Assembly: GCA_002452555.1 (NCBI GenBank)
Contig: DKER01000153.1
Span: forward strand, 1 to 18,087
Reading direction: 5' to 3'
DNA: 18,087 nucleotides
Source of the DNA: Fidelibacterota bacterium UBA6817
Lineage (GTDB): Bacteria > Fidelibacterota > Fidelibacteria > Fidelibacterales > Fidelibacteraceae
Both the position numbers and the translations under genes were made by a program. This document shows, one piece after another, positions 8,101 through 16,053 of the stretch (position 1 is its first letter; each line of letters starts with the position of its first letter). The notes below the pieces were generated by a model. It did no database searches and had not been told where the DNA came from. It was given only the letters and a program-made list of their open reading frames with translations.

Positions 8101-10286
8101 TGACGAAAACATTAAATCAGACCATGCTAAGCATTGCTCGCGGCGACCACCACGATCCTCATAATTTTTTGGGAATTCACGAAGGAACCGGCGGAAAAAA
8201 AATCCTTCGGGCATATGTCCCCGATGCTGTTGAAGTTTTTATTAAACGGCTTGACGGGAAAAAGACGGTATTTGCCCTGAAACCGTTGAGTATTGACGGG
8301 TTTTGGGGAACCGATGTGCGGGCAAAAAATTTTTTTCATTATGAAATTGCAGCCGTCTATCCGGACGGAAGCCGTTACTTCTTTATTGATCCTTACCAGT
8401 TCAGACCTTCTATCAGCAATGATGATCTTTACCTTTTTAACAAAGGAGACCATCGCTTCGCCTACAATACCCTCGGTGCCCATGTTTGTGAAATAGATGG
8501 AATTGCCGGCATTCGTTTTGCCGTATGGGCCCCATCTGCCAGGCGCGTGAGTGTTGTCGGTGACTTTAACCGCTGGGATGGTCGTTTTCACCAAATGCGA
8601 ACAATGGGAAATTCCGGTGTTTGGGAAATCTTTATTCCGGAAGCAAAAGAAGGAGCCCTTTATAAATTTGAAATTTTTACCGCATCCCGTTTCCTGAGAA
8701 TAAAAACGGATCCTTATGCACAATTCTTTCAGAAAAGGCCGGAAAATGCCTGCATTGTCTACCGGTCAACCCACGATTGGCAGGATGAAAAGTGGATTAA
8801 AAAAAGAGCCGCCACAGACGCGTTGAAAAACCCCATGAGTATCTATGAAGTACATCCCGGTTCATGGAAATTCAGAAAAGACGGAAGCTGGCTTTCATAT
8901 CGCGAGATGGCAGATGAACTGATTTCACATGTAAAAGGCCTGGGCTTTACCCATATAGAATTTCTTCCTGTTATGGAACACCCTTTCGACGGCTCGTGGG
9001 GATATCAGGTAACCGGTTATTACGCTCCGACCAGCCGGTTTGGTTCACCGGATGATTTGAAATATCTGATAGACCGTTGCCATCAAAACGATATCGGCGT
9101 GATCCTGGACTGGGTCCCCGCTCATTTTCCCAAAGACGACTTTGCTCTTGCCCGATATGACGGAACAGCTTTGTACGAGCATGAAGATTCCCGGTTGGGG
9201 GAACATCCGGACTGGGGCACATATATCTTCAATTACGGCAGAAATGAGGTGAAAAATTTTCTCATAGCCAATGCTGTTTACTGGATTAAGGAATTCCATG
9301 CAGACGGTCTTCGGATTGATGCCGTAGCAAGTATGCTTTATCTTGATTACAGCCGAAAAGAAGGAGAATGGATCCCTAACCGATATGGCGGAAACGAGAA
9401 TCTGGAAGCAATAGAATTCCTTAAACACCTCAATTCAGTCTTAAATGACTATTATCCCGACGCTTTGCTGATTGCCGAAGAATCCACGGCATGGGGAGGT
9501 GTGACAAAACCGGTCCGCGATAACGGCCTCGGTTTTACCTTTAAATGGAATATGGGCTGGATGAATGATAATCTGCAGTATATTTCAAAAGATCCTATTT
9601 ACAGAAAATACCATCACAACGAACTGACCTTTTCAATGCTGTATGCATATTCTGAAAACTATATTCTGGTTTTAAGCCATGATGAGGTTGTTCACGGAAA
9701 AAAATCGCTGCTGAGCAAAATGCCGGGAGATGACTGGCAAAAATTTGCCAATTTCAAAACAATTCTGGCATATATGTACATGCATCCCGGAAAAAAACTT
9801 CTCTTTATGGGCATGGAGATGGCACCCTGGAACGAATGGAATGAACGGATTGGACTGGAATGGCAGTTGCTTCAGTGGGAACCTCACCGCAATGCCGCCC
9901 TTTTTCTTGAACATTTGAATAAATTATATGTTAGCGAGCCTGCTTTGTGGGAGAAAGACCACACCCCCGACGGTTTTGAATGGATAGATGCCAATAATGC
10001 CGCACAATCCGTTCTCTCTTTTTATCGCCACGGTGATAATCCTGAAAATGATTTGTTGGTTGTCTGCAACTTTACACCGGAAACATATTTTGATTTTAGA
10101 ACCGGGGTGAATCTTCCCGGAACGTACCGGGAAATTTTTAATACGGATGCAAAAATCTATTTTGGAAGCGGTGTCATTCGTAACAGCAATCATTACACTG
10201 AAAACATTTCATGGAACGGGCGGCCTTATTCCATTCGTTTCGGTTTGTCGCCGCTTGGCGTGGTTATTTTTAAACGGATAAACTAA
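8100..10286 (+). CDS. glgB: 1,4-alpha-glucan (glycogen) branching enzyme
   Basis: GlgB makes alpha-1,6 branches in glycogen by moving short alpha-1,4 chains. The 728-residue GH13 protein has an N-terminal module (DPHNFLGIHE), a CBM48 domain (VWAPSARRVSVVGDFNRWDG) and the catalytic barrel. Active-site residues are D407 (nucleophile, GLRIDAVASM), E460 (acid/base, IAEEST) and D528 (LSHDEVVHGK). Each is two positions from E. coli D405, E458 and D526. Other family marks are YEVHPGSWK, DGSWGYQVTGYYAP and FMGMEMAPWNEWNE. The C-terminal beta domain is present. The ATG at 8100 overlaps the Nudix stop and follows AAAGGAA (8085-8091) by eight bases. A TTG 33 bases upstream is in frame, but it lacks a ribosome binding site and the family does not need the extension. 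No glycogen synthase or ADP-glucose pyrophosphorylase gene is in the window. Identification is very secure. Confidence 0.98.
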   Translation: MTKTLNQTMLSIARGDHHDPHNFLGIHEGTGGKKILRAYVPDAVEVFIKRLDGKKTVFALKPLSIDGFWGTDVRAKNFFHYEIAAVYPDGSRYFFIDPYQFRPSISNDDLYLFNKGDHRFAYNTLGAHVCEIDGIAGIRFAVWAPSARRVSVVGDFNRWDGRFHQMRTMGNSGVWEIFIPEAKEGALYKFEIFTASRFLRIKTDPYAQFFQKRPENACIVYRSTHDWQDEKWIKKRAATDALKNPMSIYEVHPGSWKFRKDGSWLSYREMADELISHVKGLGFTHIEFLPVMEHPFDGSWGYQVTGYYAPTSRFGSPDDLKYLIDRCHQNDIGVILDWVPAHFPKDDFALARYDGTALYEHEDSRLGEHPDWGTYIFNYGRNEVKNFLIANAVYWIKEFHADGLRIDAVASMLYLDYSRKEGEWIPNRYGGNENLEAIEFLKHLNSVLNDYYPDALLIAEESTAWGGVTKPVRDNGLGFTFKWNMGWMNDNLQYISKDPIYRKYHHNELTFSMLYAYSENYILVLSHDEVVHGKKSLLSKMPGDDWQKFANFKTILAYMYMHPGKKLLFMGMEMAPWNEWNERIGLEWQLLQWEPHRNAALFLEHLNKLYVSEPALWEKDHTPDGFEWIDANNAAQSVLSFYRHGDNPENDLLVVCNFTPETYFDFRTGVNLPGTYREIFNTDAKIYFGSGVIRNSNHYTENISWNGRPYSIRFGLSPLGVVIFKRIN

Positions 10287-10290
10287 CGAT

Positions 10291-10878
10291 ATGCCGGATA
10301 AATCAGGTAAACGGATTTTATATGCTGTGCTGAACTGGGGATATGGTCATACCGTCCATTCTTTTCCTTTGATTGATCATTTAAACCGGAATCATGACGT
10401 AATTCTGGCCGCTGATGGCCAAGCCCGAATCCTTTTATTGCGGCGTTTTCCGAAAAATCTCTGCATTCCGCTCAAAGATGCGCGAATTACTTATTCCAAA
10501 AAGAAATTTCTCATGCCTTTTTGTCTTGCAGTTCAGGCCGTTAAAATGCTGCTGGGTATGAGACGGGAACACCGTATTACCCGGCATCTGGTGAAAAATC
10601 TGAAAATTGACCGGATCATTTCCGATAACCGTTACGGCGTACGGAATAAACAGATTCCTTCCTATCTGATTACGCACCAACTCCGGTTTCATATGCCTGT
10701 CAGGAAACTGGAAGGACTGAGCATTTTGTTTAACCGGTTGATATTTAAGGGCTTTACCGGAGTATGGGTTATTGATTCCGGAGATGTGAATATGAATTTA
10801 TCCGGCGATTTATCCCATAACAATCCCCTTAGCTCGCACCCAAAAGTCAGGTATATGGGACTCTGGTCTGATCTATAA
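10291..10878 (+). CDS. GT-B fold glycosyltransferase, N-terminal part of a frameshifted gene
   Basis: This frame holds the N-terminal Rossmann domain of a GT-B glycosyltransferase related to the MurG/UGT-like families found in Bacteroidetes and relatives. Residues 8-30 carry ILYAVLNWGYGHTVHSFPLI, with the glycine-rich GxGH loop at 17-20. A later stretch reads NLSGDLSHN and ends VRYMGLWSDL before a TAA. That end matches where the family changes from acceptor to donor domain (usually a YIGPLS-like segment), so the protein stops in the middle. The donor domain continues in the +1 frame (10877-11383). The ATG lies four bases after the glgB stop with no clear ribosome binding site. Taken alone this 195-residue piece would lack the nucleotide-sugar site and is unlikely to be active. 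Confidence 0.75.
   Translation: MPDKSGKRILYAVLNWGYGHTVHSFPLIDHLNRNHDVILAADGQARILLLRRFPKNLCIPLKDARITYSKKKFLMPFCLAVQAVKMLLGMRREHRITRHLVKNLKIDRIISDNRYGVRNKQIPSYLITHQLRFHMPVRKLEGLSILFNRLIFKGFTGVWVIDSGDVNMNLSGDLSHNNPLSSHPKVRYMGLWSDL
10860..10878 (+). other. Frameshift site between the two halves of the GT-B gene
   Basis: The first frame ends GAT CTA TAA at 10870-10878. Reading on in the +1 frame from AAT at 10877 gives NPRETTEDIDLLAILSGPEP, the normal start of the donor domain. The +1 frame is open only from 10796, so the shift must lie between 10796 and 10878. Protein similarity places it near the TAA. The whole span 10291-11383 is 1093 bases, one more than a multiple of three. Loss of two bases (for example one TA from CTATATAAT) or gain of one base would explain it. 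An assembly error is equally possible. Confidence 0.65.
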
Positions 10879-11383
10879 TCCCCGGGAAACAACAGAAGAC
10901 ATTGATCTGCTTGCAATTTTATCCGGTCCCGAACCTCAGAGGACGTTGTTCGAAAAAATCCTTTTAGACCAGTTCTCCTGCCTTACCGGAAATTTCGTTC
11001 TGGTTCGCGGCACTGAAAAACCGGAAATTATGGGTATGAACGCTGTAAAAATTATTGGTTTTGCAGATCGCGATTTGATCAGCGATCTCATGTCCCGAAG
11101 CCGGATGGTAATATGCCGGTCGGGGTATACTTCCGCCATGGATCTGGTTCGTATGAGAAAAAAAGCGATTATGGTTTCTACGCCGGGGCAGACGGAACAG
11201 GAATACCAGGCCGATCTCTATCATAAACGGGGATGGTTTTATTCCGTTTCCCAGGATGAACTTGATTTAACCGTTGATTTAACAAGGGCAAAGGAATTCT
11301 CCCCTCCCGACATGAGTGAATGGTTTAATCGGACTGATTTATTGGATGATGCTGTTAAAAAATTCACCAGAAACAGGACGTAA
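10877..11383 (+). CDS. GT-B fold glycosyltransferase, C-terminal donor-binding part of the frameshifted gene
   Basis: This frame supplies the sugar-nucleotide-binding domain missing from the upstream piece. It carries AILSGPEPQRTLF, then VKIIGFADRDLISDLMSRS and ICRSGYTSAMDLVRM followed by STPGQTEQEYQA. The last segments match the donor-site region of GT-28-like enzymes such as MurG. The only in-frame start codon before the conserved region is a TTG at 10946, with no ribosome binding site, and it would cut into the domain. I therefore treat this as the second half of one gene of about 364 codons. It ends five bases before the next gene. If the frameshift is a sequence error, the intact enzyme would be the first glycosyltransferase of the envelope cluster. 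Confidence 0.75.
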   Translation, partial: NPRETTEDIDLLAILSGPEPQRTLFEKILLDQFSCLTGNFVLVRGTEKPEIMGMNAVKIIGFADRDLISDLMSRSRMVICRSGYTSAMDLVRMRKKAIMVSTPGQTEQEYQADLYHKRGWFYSVSQDELDLTVDLTRAKEFSPPDMSEWFNRTDLLDDAVKKFTRNRT

Positions 11384-11388
11384 CAGCT

Positions 11389-13068
11389 ATGAAAGAGATT
11401 AAACGAAGGATTACACATGTTTTATTATTGTTTTTGCTTACGGAAGTATCCCTGGCAACCCAGTTGCGGATTCCTGAAGATGATCCGGTATATCCCTTTT
11501 TGCTCATGATGGAAAATAAGGGATTGCTTGAAAAACCGCTGCCGGCAACCAGGCCCTGGATCCGGGATGATGCCGCCAAACACCTGAAAGACCTTCAGCA
11601 AAAACCTCATATGCTTTCACAATCAGAATCAAAAATCCTGCAAATGTTTGTAAACCGCTATCGCAAGGAATTATCCGGTCTGAAACATCCCCGGTTGTCT
11701 GAAGCGGATTCCGTTCATTTCTCACCCGGAAATCTCCGGGAAGACATAAGTCGAAAAATTTCCCGTTCTGTGACCGGCGAACCGGATTATATGTTTCTTT
11801 ACGAAAAGGACAATCAAAGTGTTTATGTGCAGGGAGACGGCCTGGTCCGGTACGAAAACAAAAAGGACCTGTTGCGCTTTTCAGGCCATGTTGGATTTCG
11901 GGCGTTTGGGCAGTTTGATAATGTCAGTGTTTTTGGCGAAGCCATGGCCTACCGTCTGTTTGTAAAGGATGGCTTTCGTGACGATCCCATTGACAGCCGC
12001 GGGTTCTATCTTCATGCAGACTCAGCCCAATCTCTGGTAAGTTTTGATAATACAACGGGCTACATCCAGATTTCTGGTATAGGCGGTCTCCTGACGCTGG
12101 GCAACGATCCTGTTCGATGGGGACATGGCGAAAACACTATGTATCTCTCCGGCCAGACGGCGAATTATCCCTATGTTATGTGGCAGAAAGCGCTGTTTAA
12201 ATTCCAATATACATTTTTGCATGCCGGCCTTATGAATGCCACTTACAGTCGAAGCGAGGACGGGCATTCGAAAATTTATCCCGAAAAATATATGACAGGA
12301 CACCGGCTTGAAATATATCCTCATAAATCCCTTTCTTTTGCTTTTACTGAATTATTGACCTACGGATACCGAAGTCCGGACCTGACATATATGATCCCGG
12401 TAACATTTCTGTGGTCAGCAGAACACAACCTTGAAGATCGGGACAATTCCCTCCTGGGGTTTGACATGAAATGGCGGCCTGTAAAAGGGCTTCAGGTTTA
12501 TGGCAGTCTCCTTCTGGATGAATTCAAATTTGGCGAACTCACATCTGAATGGTGGGGGAACAAACGGGGCTACCAGTTGGGAGCAACACTTTCTCTTCCG
12601 GGGAAAATTCTCTGGGAGGGTTTCTTTGAAGGAACGCTCATCCGTCCGTGGACATATACGCATTATCTGACAGTTAATTCGTTTACCCATAAAGGTGACT
12701 GCCTGGGCTTTTATGCCGGACCCAACGCACGGGTTTATACAGCCGGCATCAGGGGCTGGCTAAATGAATCCCATATGTTCAGACTTGCCCTTCAATCCCT
12801 GGAAAAGGGGAAAGAAACCCTTTCGCCTGATCATCCGGATTATTATCCCGTGGGCAGCGATCCCAACCAAAATTACTATGACAGAAATACTGACTTTGAT
12901 TTTTCCACAAAAAATTTAATGGGAAAAATTGAACAGACTCTTGTTTTAAGCGTTCAATGGCAATGGCAGATAATTAACAACGGATGGCTTGAGTTTGTCT
13001 GGGAGCCCGAATGGGCAGAATCGGACGTAATGCACTATGCCAGACTTCAATTGCAGGTGAAGCACTGA
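11389..13068 (+). CDS. Outer-membrane beta-barrel protein, capsule-assembly (Wzi)-like
   Basis: This 559-residue protein has an N-terminal signal peptide (about 1-24, ending SLAT). A short helical region follows with DDPVYPFLLMMENKGLL and RPWIRDDAAKHL, like the N-terminal part of Wzi-type proteins. The rest is made of alternating aromatic beta strands typical of an outer-membrane barrel. The segment LTLGNDPVRWGHGENTMYLS (235-254) matches the RWG-containing signature of the capsule assembly Wzi family. In E. coli, Wzi binds capsule polysaccharide at the cell surface; whether this distant homologue does so is inference. The ATG at 11389 is five bases after the GT-B gene, and its TGA overlaps the ATG of the GT2 gene. 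The C terminus (ARLQLQVKH) lacks the common final phenylalanine but ends in a strand-like pattern. An unrelated porin-like barrel is the main alternative. Confidence 0.75.
   Translation: MKEIKRRITHVLLLFLLTEVSLATQLRIPEDDPVYPFLLMMENKGLLEKPLPATRPWIRDDAAKHLKDLQQKPHMLSQSESKILQMFVNRYRKELSGLKHPRLSEADSVHFSPGNLREDISRKISRSVTGEPDYMFLYEKDNQSVYVQGDGLVRYENKKDLLRFSGHVGFRAFGQFDNVSVFGEAMAYRLFVKDGFRDDPIDSRGFYLHADSAQSLVSFDNTTGYIQISGIGGLLTLGNDPVRWGHGENTMYLSGQTANYPYVMWQKALFKFQYTFLHAGLMNATYSRSEDGHSKIYPEKYMTGHRLEIYPHKSLSFAFTELLTYGYRSPDLTYMIPVTFLWSAEHNLEDRDNSLLGFDMKWRPVKGLQVYGSLLLDEFKFGELTSEWWGNKRGYQLGATLSLPGKILWEGFFEGTLIRPWTYTHYLTVNSFTHKGDCLGFYAGPNARVYTAGIRGWLNESHMFRLALQSLEKGKETLSPDHPDYYPVGSDPNQNYYDRNTDFDFSTKNLMGKIEQTLVLSVQWQWQIINNGWLEFVWEPEWAESDVMHYARLQLQVKH
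13055..13060 (+). promoter_or_regulatory. Ribosome binding site supporting the 13068 start of the GT2 gene
   Basis: AGGTGA lies seven bases before the ATG at 13068 and ten before a second ATG at 13071. It favours these starts over an in-frame ATG at 13011, which has its own GGGAG at 13001-13005 but would add 19 residues that read only as a shadow of the Wzi-like gene. Confidence 0.5.
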
Positions 13069-14144
13069 TGATGTCTTTTATAGTTTTATCGCTAATCTAT
13101 TTTATTCTGATCATCCTGGTTATCGTTGCATTGGTGAAGGAAAAAATCTGTGAAAAGGAGTCGATACTCTCGGCAACGGTCATTGTGTGTGCCAGAAATG
13201 AAGAACACAATATTCCCGGACTTGTGGAATCATTAAAGTCTCTGAATTATCCCGAGGGGATGCTGGAAATTTTTTTGGTTGACGATGCCTCGGATGACAA
13301 CACACGGGATGTCATTGATGCCTGTATTAACGGCGAGCAGCGGATTCGTGCCATTCATCTGAATGATAAGGAAGAAAGCCTGGCCGGGAAGAAAAACGCC
13401 ATAACCCGGGCTGTGGGCATGGCAAACGGTGAAATAATCCTGTTGACAGATGCCGATTGCCGGCCCGGTCCGAACTGGGTCAAACATATGGCTGCCTGTT
13501 TTGATAAAGAGACGGGAATGGTTTTGGGATTTTCTCCCATAGAAAAAAGCCGGGGAATTTTTCAGCGCTTTCTTGAGTTTGATCAGCTGGCGCGGGTCGC
13601 TGTTCAAACAGCCGGAGCTTATTGGAATATTCCACCCTATTCCACAGCCAGAAATCTTGCTTTTCGAAGGCAGGTCTTTTTTGAAGTGAACGGGTATGAA
13701 AGCTCCGGGTCGATTGCCACCGGAGATGATTTTTTCTTGACCCGGGATGTGTGGCTAAAAACCAAACGAACATTTCGACAGGCAATGCACCCGGGGAGTT
13801 TTGTAATGACAAAAAGAGACGGGTTTTCCGGTAAATATGTCCGGCAGCAACTGCGGCGAAATGGTAAAATAATGCACCTTGCCCCTCTTTACCGCGGACT
13901 CGGATTTTTTGTTTTTCTGTATTATCTGGCGATTCCCGTTAGCATTCTTACGCTTTCGCCATCTGTTTGGGTTACGTCTCTCGCGGTAAAAACAACGCTT
14001 GAATGGACCGGTTTCATATTGGCCGGAAAACGCTTCGGCTTTATAAAACTGGCTTTGTGGTTTCCCTTAATGGCACTTTACTATCCTGTCCATGTGATTA
14101 TGTCTTCGATTATTGGAAGTCTTAAAGAAAGCCGCTGGAAATAA
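13068..14144 (+). CDS. Membrane-bound family 2 glycosyltransferase
   Basis: This processive-type GT-A enzyme (358 residues) transfers sugar from a nucleotide donor to an acceptor at the inner membrane. Residues 1-24 form an N-terminal membrane helix. The catalytic domain has VIVCARNEEHNI (38-49), LVDDASDDNTRD (70-81), the metal-binding DAD at 128-130 (LLTDADCRPG), SIATGDDFFLTRD (215-227, with D220 and D221 near the proposed catalytic base) and QQLRRNGK (260-267), a QxxRW-like motif. Hydrophobic helices fill about 278-352. The layout resembles cellulose synthase-like and ceramide or lipid glycosyltransferases. The start ATG overlaps the Wzi-like stop (TGATG), and the radical SAM gene begins two bases after its own stop. 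Donor and acceptor cannot be named from the sequence. Confidence 0.92.
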   Translation: MMSFIVLSLIYFILIILVIVALVKEKICEKESILSATVIVCARNEEHNIPGLVESLKSLNYPEGMLEIFLVDDASDDNTRDVIDACINGEQRIRAIHLNDKEESLAGKKNAITRAVGMANGEIILLTDADCRPGPNWVKHMAACFDKETGMVLGFSPIEKSRGIFQRFLEFDQLARVAVQTAGAYWNIPPYSTARNLAFRRQVFFEVNGYESSGSIATGDDFFLTRDVWLKTKRTFRQAMHPGSFVMTKRDGFSGKYVRQQLRRNGKIMHLAPLYRGLGFFVFLYYLAIPVSILTLSPSVWVTSLAVKTTLEWTGFILAGKRFGFIKLALWFPLMALYYPVHVIMSSIIGSLKESRWK

Positions 14145-14145
14145 A

Positions 14146-15192
14146 ATGGCTTCAGGAATCAATCAGGCCGTATTGCCCAGAATGCTCAGGGTTATCAAAA
14201 AAGCCGCAACTGTTCATAAAGTTGAGAACCTTATAAAAAACCGCACATCTTTTCTGATTTCAAATCTGTTTAACAAAACAAAAGTCATCGGTTCACCGCC
14301 TGTCTTTATGGTTGAAACCGCTTCTGTATGCAACCTTCATTGCCCTTGTTGTGCCAGCGGAGCAGGAATGATTAAACGAAATAAACCATTTGTGGACAGC
14401 ACTCTTCTTTACAATCTTGTGGATGAACTGTATGAAAATTTGTGGATGATCCTCTTCTGGAACCAGGGCGAACCTTTTCTCCACCCCGATTTATTCAAAA
14501 TGATCCGATATGCATCAGATCGCCGTATCTATACCCAGGTTAGCACAAACGGCCATTTTCTTCAAAATTATGAAAAAATTTTTAAAAGCGGGCTTGATGA
14601 ACTTATTATCTCGCTTGACGGGGCAACAAAAGAGACCTATGAAATCTATCGCGTGGGAGGAGATTTTGATAAAGTTGTACGCGATACGGCCAATCTGATG
14701 AAACAAAAGAAGGAAAGAAAAATACAGTTGCCTCATGTGACGCTTCAGTTTGTTATATCGCGCCAAAACGAACACGAAATTAAAGCTGTTGAAACACTGG
14801 CCAGACAATTGGGCGTAGATGAGCTTATCTATAAAACAATGGAAATAACAACGGACAAAGCAGGGTTGACGTTTCTTCCCGAAAACAAAAAATATCGAAG
14901 ATATCAGAAAAACCCCGAAAACTGGTTTCGCAAAAATGATGGGAAAAACTGTTCGGAACTCTGGAGTCAGCCGGTTTTAAACTCTGACGGAACACTTGGG
15001 GTCTGCTGTTTTGACAAACAGGCTTTTTTCAAGCCCGGTAATTATGAAGCCGGACGTTTTATTAAACAGTGGCATGGAACCGAATGGACGGATATCCGTG
15101 AAAAGGTTAGAATGTATAAAGGAAGCATTCATCCGTGTAACCGCTGTTCTGCTACATTGAATCTTAACTACAGGAGTAAAACGTTCTCGTGA
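14146..15192 (+). CDS. Radical SAM protein with SPASM-like C-terminal iron-sulfur domain
   Basis: This is a radical S-adenosylmethionine enzyme of 348 residues; its substrate is unknown. The [4Fe-4S] motif CX3CX2C is at C62, C66 and C69 (CNLHCPCC). The SAM-binding GEP is at 108-110 in FWNQGEPFLHPDL, and VSTNGHFL and IISLDGATKETYE are the usual later strands. The C-terminal part has C269, C287, C288, C331 and C334 (GVCCFD, HPCNRC), the pattern of a SPASM domain holding an extra cluster. SPASM enzymes include peptide-modifying enzymes and sugar-modifying ones such as BtrN, but many members are unassigned. No small precursor peptide is visible beside it. The ATG at 14146 is two bases after the GT2 stop with a weak GGAA site. 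The position between a glycosyltransferase and a flippase-like protein suggests a glycan or glycolipid substrate; this is inference. Confidence 0.92.
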   Translation: MASGINQAVLPRMLRVIKKAATVHKVENLIKNRTSFLISNLFNKTKVIGSPPVFMVETASVCNLHCPCCASGAGMIKRNKPFVDSTLLYNLVDELYENLWMILFWNQGEPFLHPDLFKMIRYASDRRIYTQVSTNGHFLQNYEKIFKSGLDELIISLDGATKETYEIYRVGGDFDKVVRDTANLMKQKKERKIQLPHVTLQFVISRQNEHEIKAVETLARQLGVDELIYKTMEITTDKAGLTFLPENKKYRRYQKNPENWFRKNDGKNCSELWSQPVLNSDGTLGVCCFDKQAFFKPGNYEAGRFIKQWHGTEWTDIREKVRMYKGSIHPCNRCSATLNLNYRSKTFS

Positions 15193-16052
15193 CCGGTGGA
15201 ATTAAAAAGGCTTTATTTTATATCCTGAAACTTCTTGTGTCAGCGGTTCTGGTATGGATTGCTTTTCGTAAGGTTGATCCGGATAATCTGACACACTATT
15301 TGTCATCTCTCCCGATTTTTCTGCCGGTAATTGTCATTGTGCTGGGTTTTCTCAATCTCGCACTGCAGTTTGTCCGGTTTCATTTTATTATCGAAGAATG
15401 CCGGCATACGATATCCGTCATTGACCTGATAAAAGTTTTCTTTATTGGATTTGCCTTTCGCCTGACCATCCCCGGAGGACACGGAGAAGCTGCAAAAATG
15501 TTGTTTATTCCGGGTGCTGCACGAAACCGGATAACGGCTTACGGGATTGAAAAACTGTCAATTTCAGCACTCATAATTTTTCTTTTCGGCCCGGCGGCGT
15601 GGATACTCTTTCCGGAAAAAGCAAGCCTGATCTGGATATCGGCAATCCCTGCTGCAGGAGGACTTCTTTTATTTGTCCTGAAAGATAAACCATGGATACG
15701 CAAATGGTTACTGTCCGGTACGCGTTATCGCCTGATATCGATCAAAACAGTGATGATGACATTGGCTGTTTACATTGTTTTTATAACCCAGTACTGGGTC
15801 CTGTTGAGACTTTTTGGTCTGGATTGGATCACCGTAGGTGCTGTTTGCGTTTTTTTGATGGGTGCAGCGGCGCTGCCCATATCCGTCAGCGGTCTGGGCA
15901 TCCGGGAAAATACATCCGTATACCTGCTGTCGGGATTTGGCATAGCTCCGGCTGTAGGCGTTGGCGTCCCTTTGGTGATATTTGCCATAAATGTTGTCTT
16001 TCCCGCACTGATTGGGGGAATTCTAATAATTCTAATGAAAAGGAAATCCTGA
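15189..16052 (+). CDS. Lysylphosphatidylglycerol synthase TM-family (UPF0104-like) integral membrane protein
   Basis: This 287-residue polytopic membrane protein has about eight hydrophobic helices. It matches the transmembrane region of the LPG synthase/AglD/UPF0104 family, which in MprF flips aminoacyl lipids. The family signature GxGHGEAAK-like turn appears as TIPGGHGEAAKML (about 93-105). The second signature is LPISVSGLGIRENTSVYLLS (about 234-253). There is no C-terminal aminoacyltransferase domain, so it cannot make lysyl-PG itself. Stand-alone members occur next to glycosyltransferases and are proposed to move lipids or lipid-linked sugars. The start is GTG at 15189, overlapping the upstream TGA (GTGA), with AGGAG at 15172-15176. 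The next gene starts one base after its stop. Family call is firm; the transported molecule is unknown. Confidence 0.88.
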   Translation: MTGGIKKALFYILKLLVSAVLVWIAFRKVDPDNLTHYLSSLPIFLPVIVIVLGFLNLALQFVRFHFIIEECRHTISVIDLIKVFFIGFAFRLTIPGGHGEAAKMLFIPGAARNRITAYGIEKLSISALIIFLFGPAAWILFPEKASLIWISAIPAAGGLLLFVLKDKPWIRKWLLSGTRYRLISIKTVMMTLAVYIVFITQYWVLLRLFGLDWITVGAVCVFLMGAAALPISVSGLGIRENTSVYLLSGFGIAPAVGVGVPLVIFAINVVFPALIGGILIILMKRKS

Positions 16053-16053
16053 C

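Noticed and set aside
7702..8723. Long open frames on the - strand (7702-8214 and 8127-8723)
   Set aside because: They lie opposite the Nudix and glgB genes, which have clear catalytic motifs, and their translations show no recognisable domain.
10870..10885. Programmed +1 frameshift in the GT-B gene, as in prfB
   Set aside because: CTA TAA does not let the P-site tRNA re-pair in the +1 frame, and there is no upstream Shine-Dalgarno-like stimulator at the right distance. A mutation or error is simpler.
13011..13067. Upstream ATG start for the GT2 gene
   Set aside because: It has a fair GGGAG site, but the added 19 residues lie in the end of the Wzi-like gene and do not resemble the family. 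The ATG at 13068 has its own site and places the membrane helix at the N terminus.
14113..14145. Upstream TTG start for the radical SAM gene
   Set aside because: It overlaps the end of the GT2 gene and has no ribosome binding site. The ATG at 14146 is two bases after the GT2 stop and fits the operon spacing.
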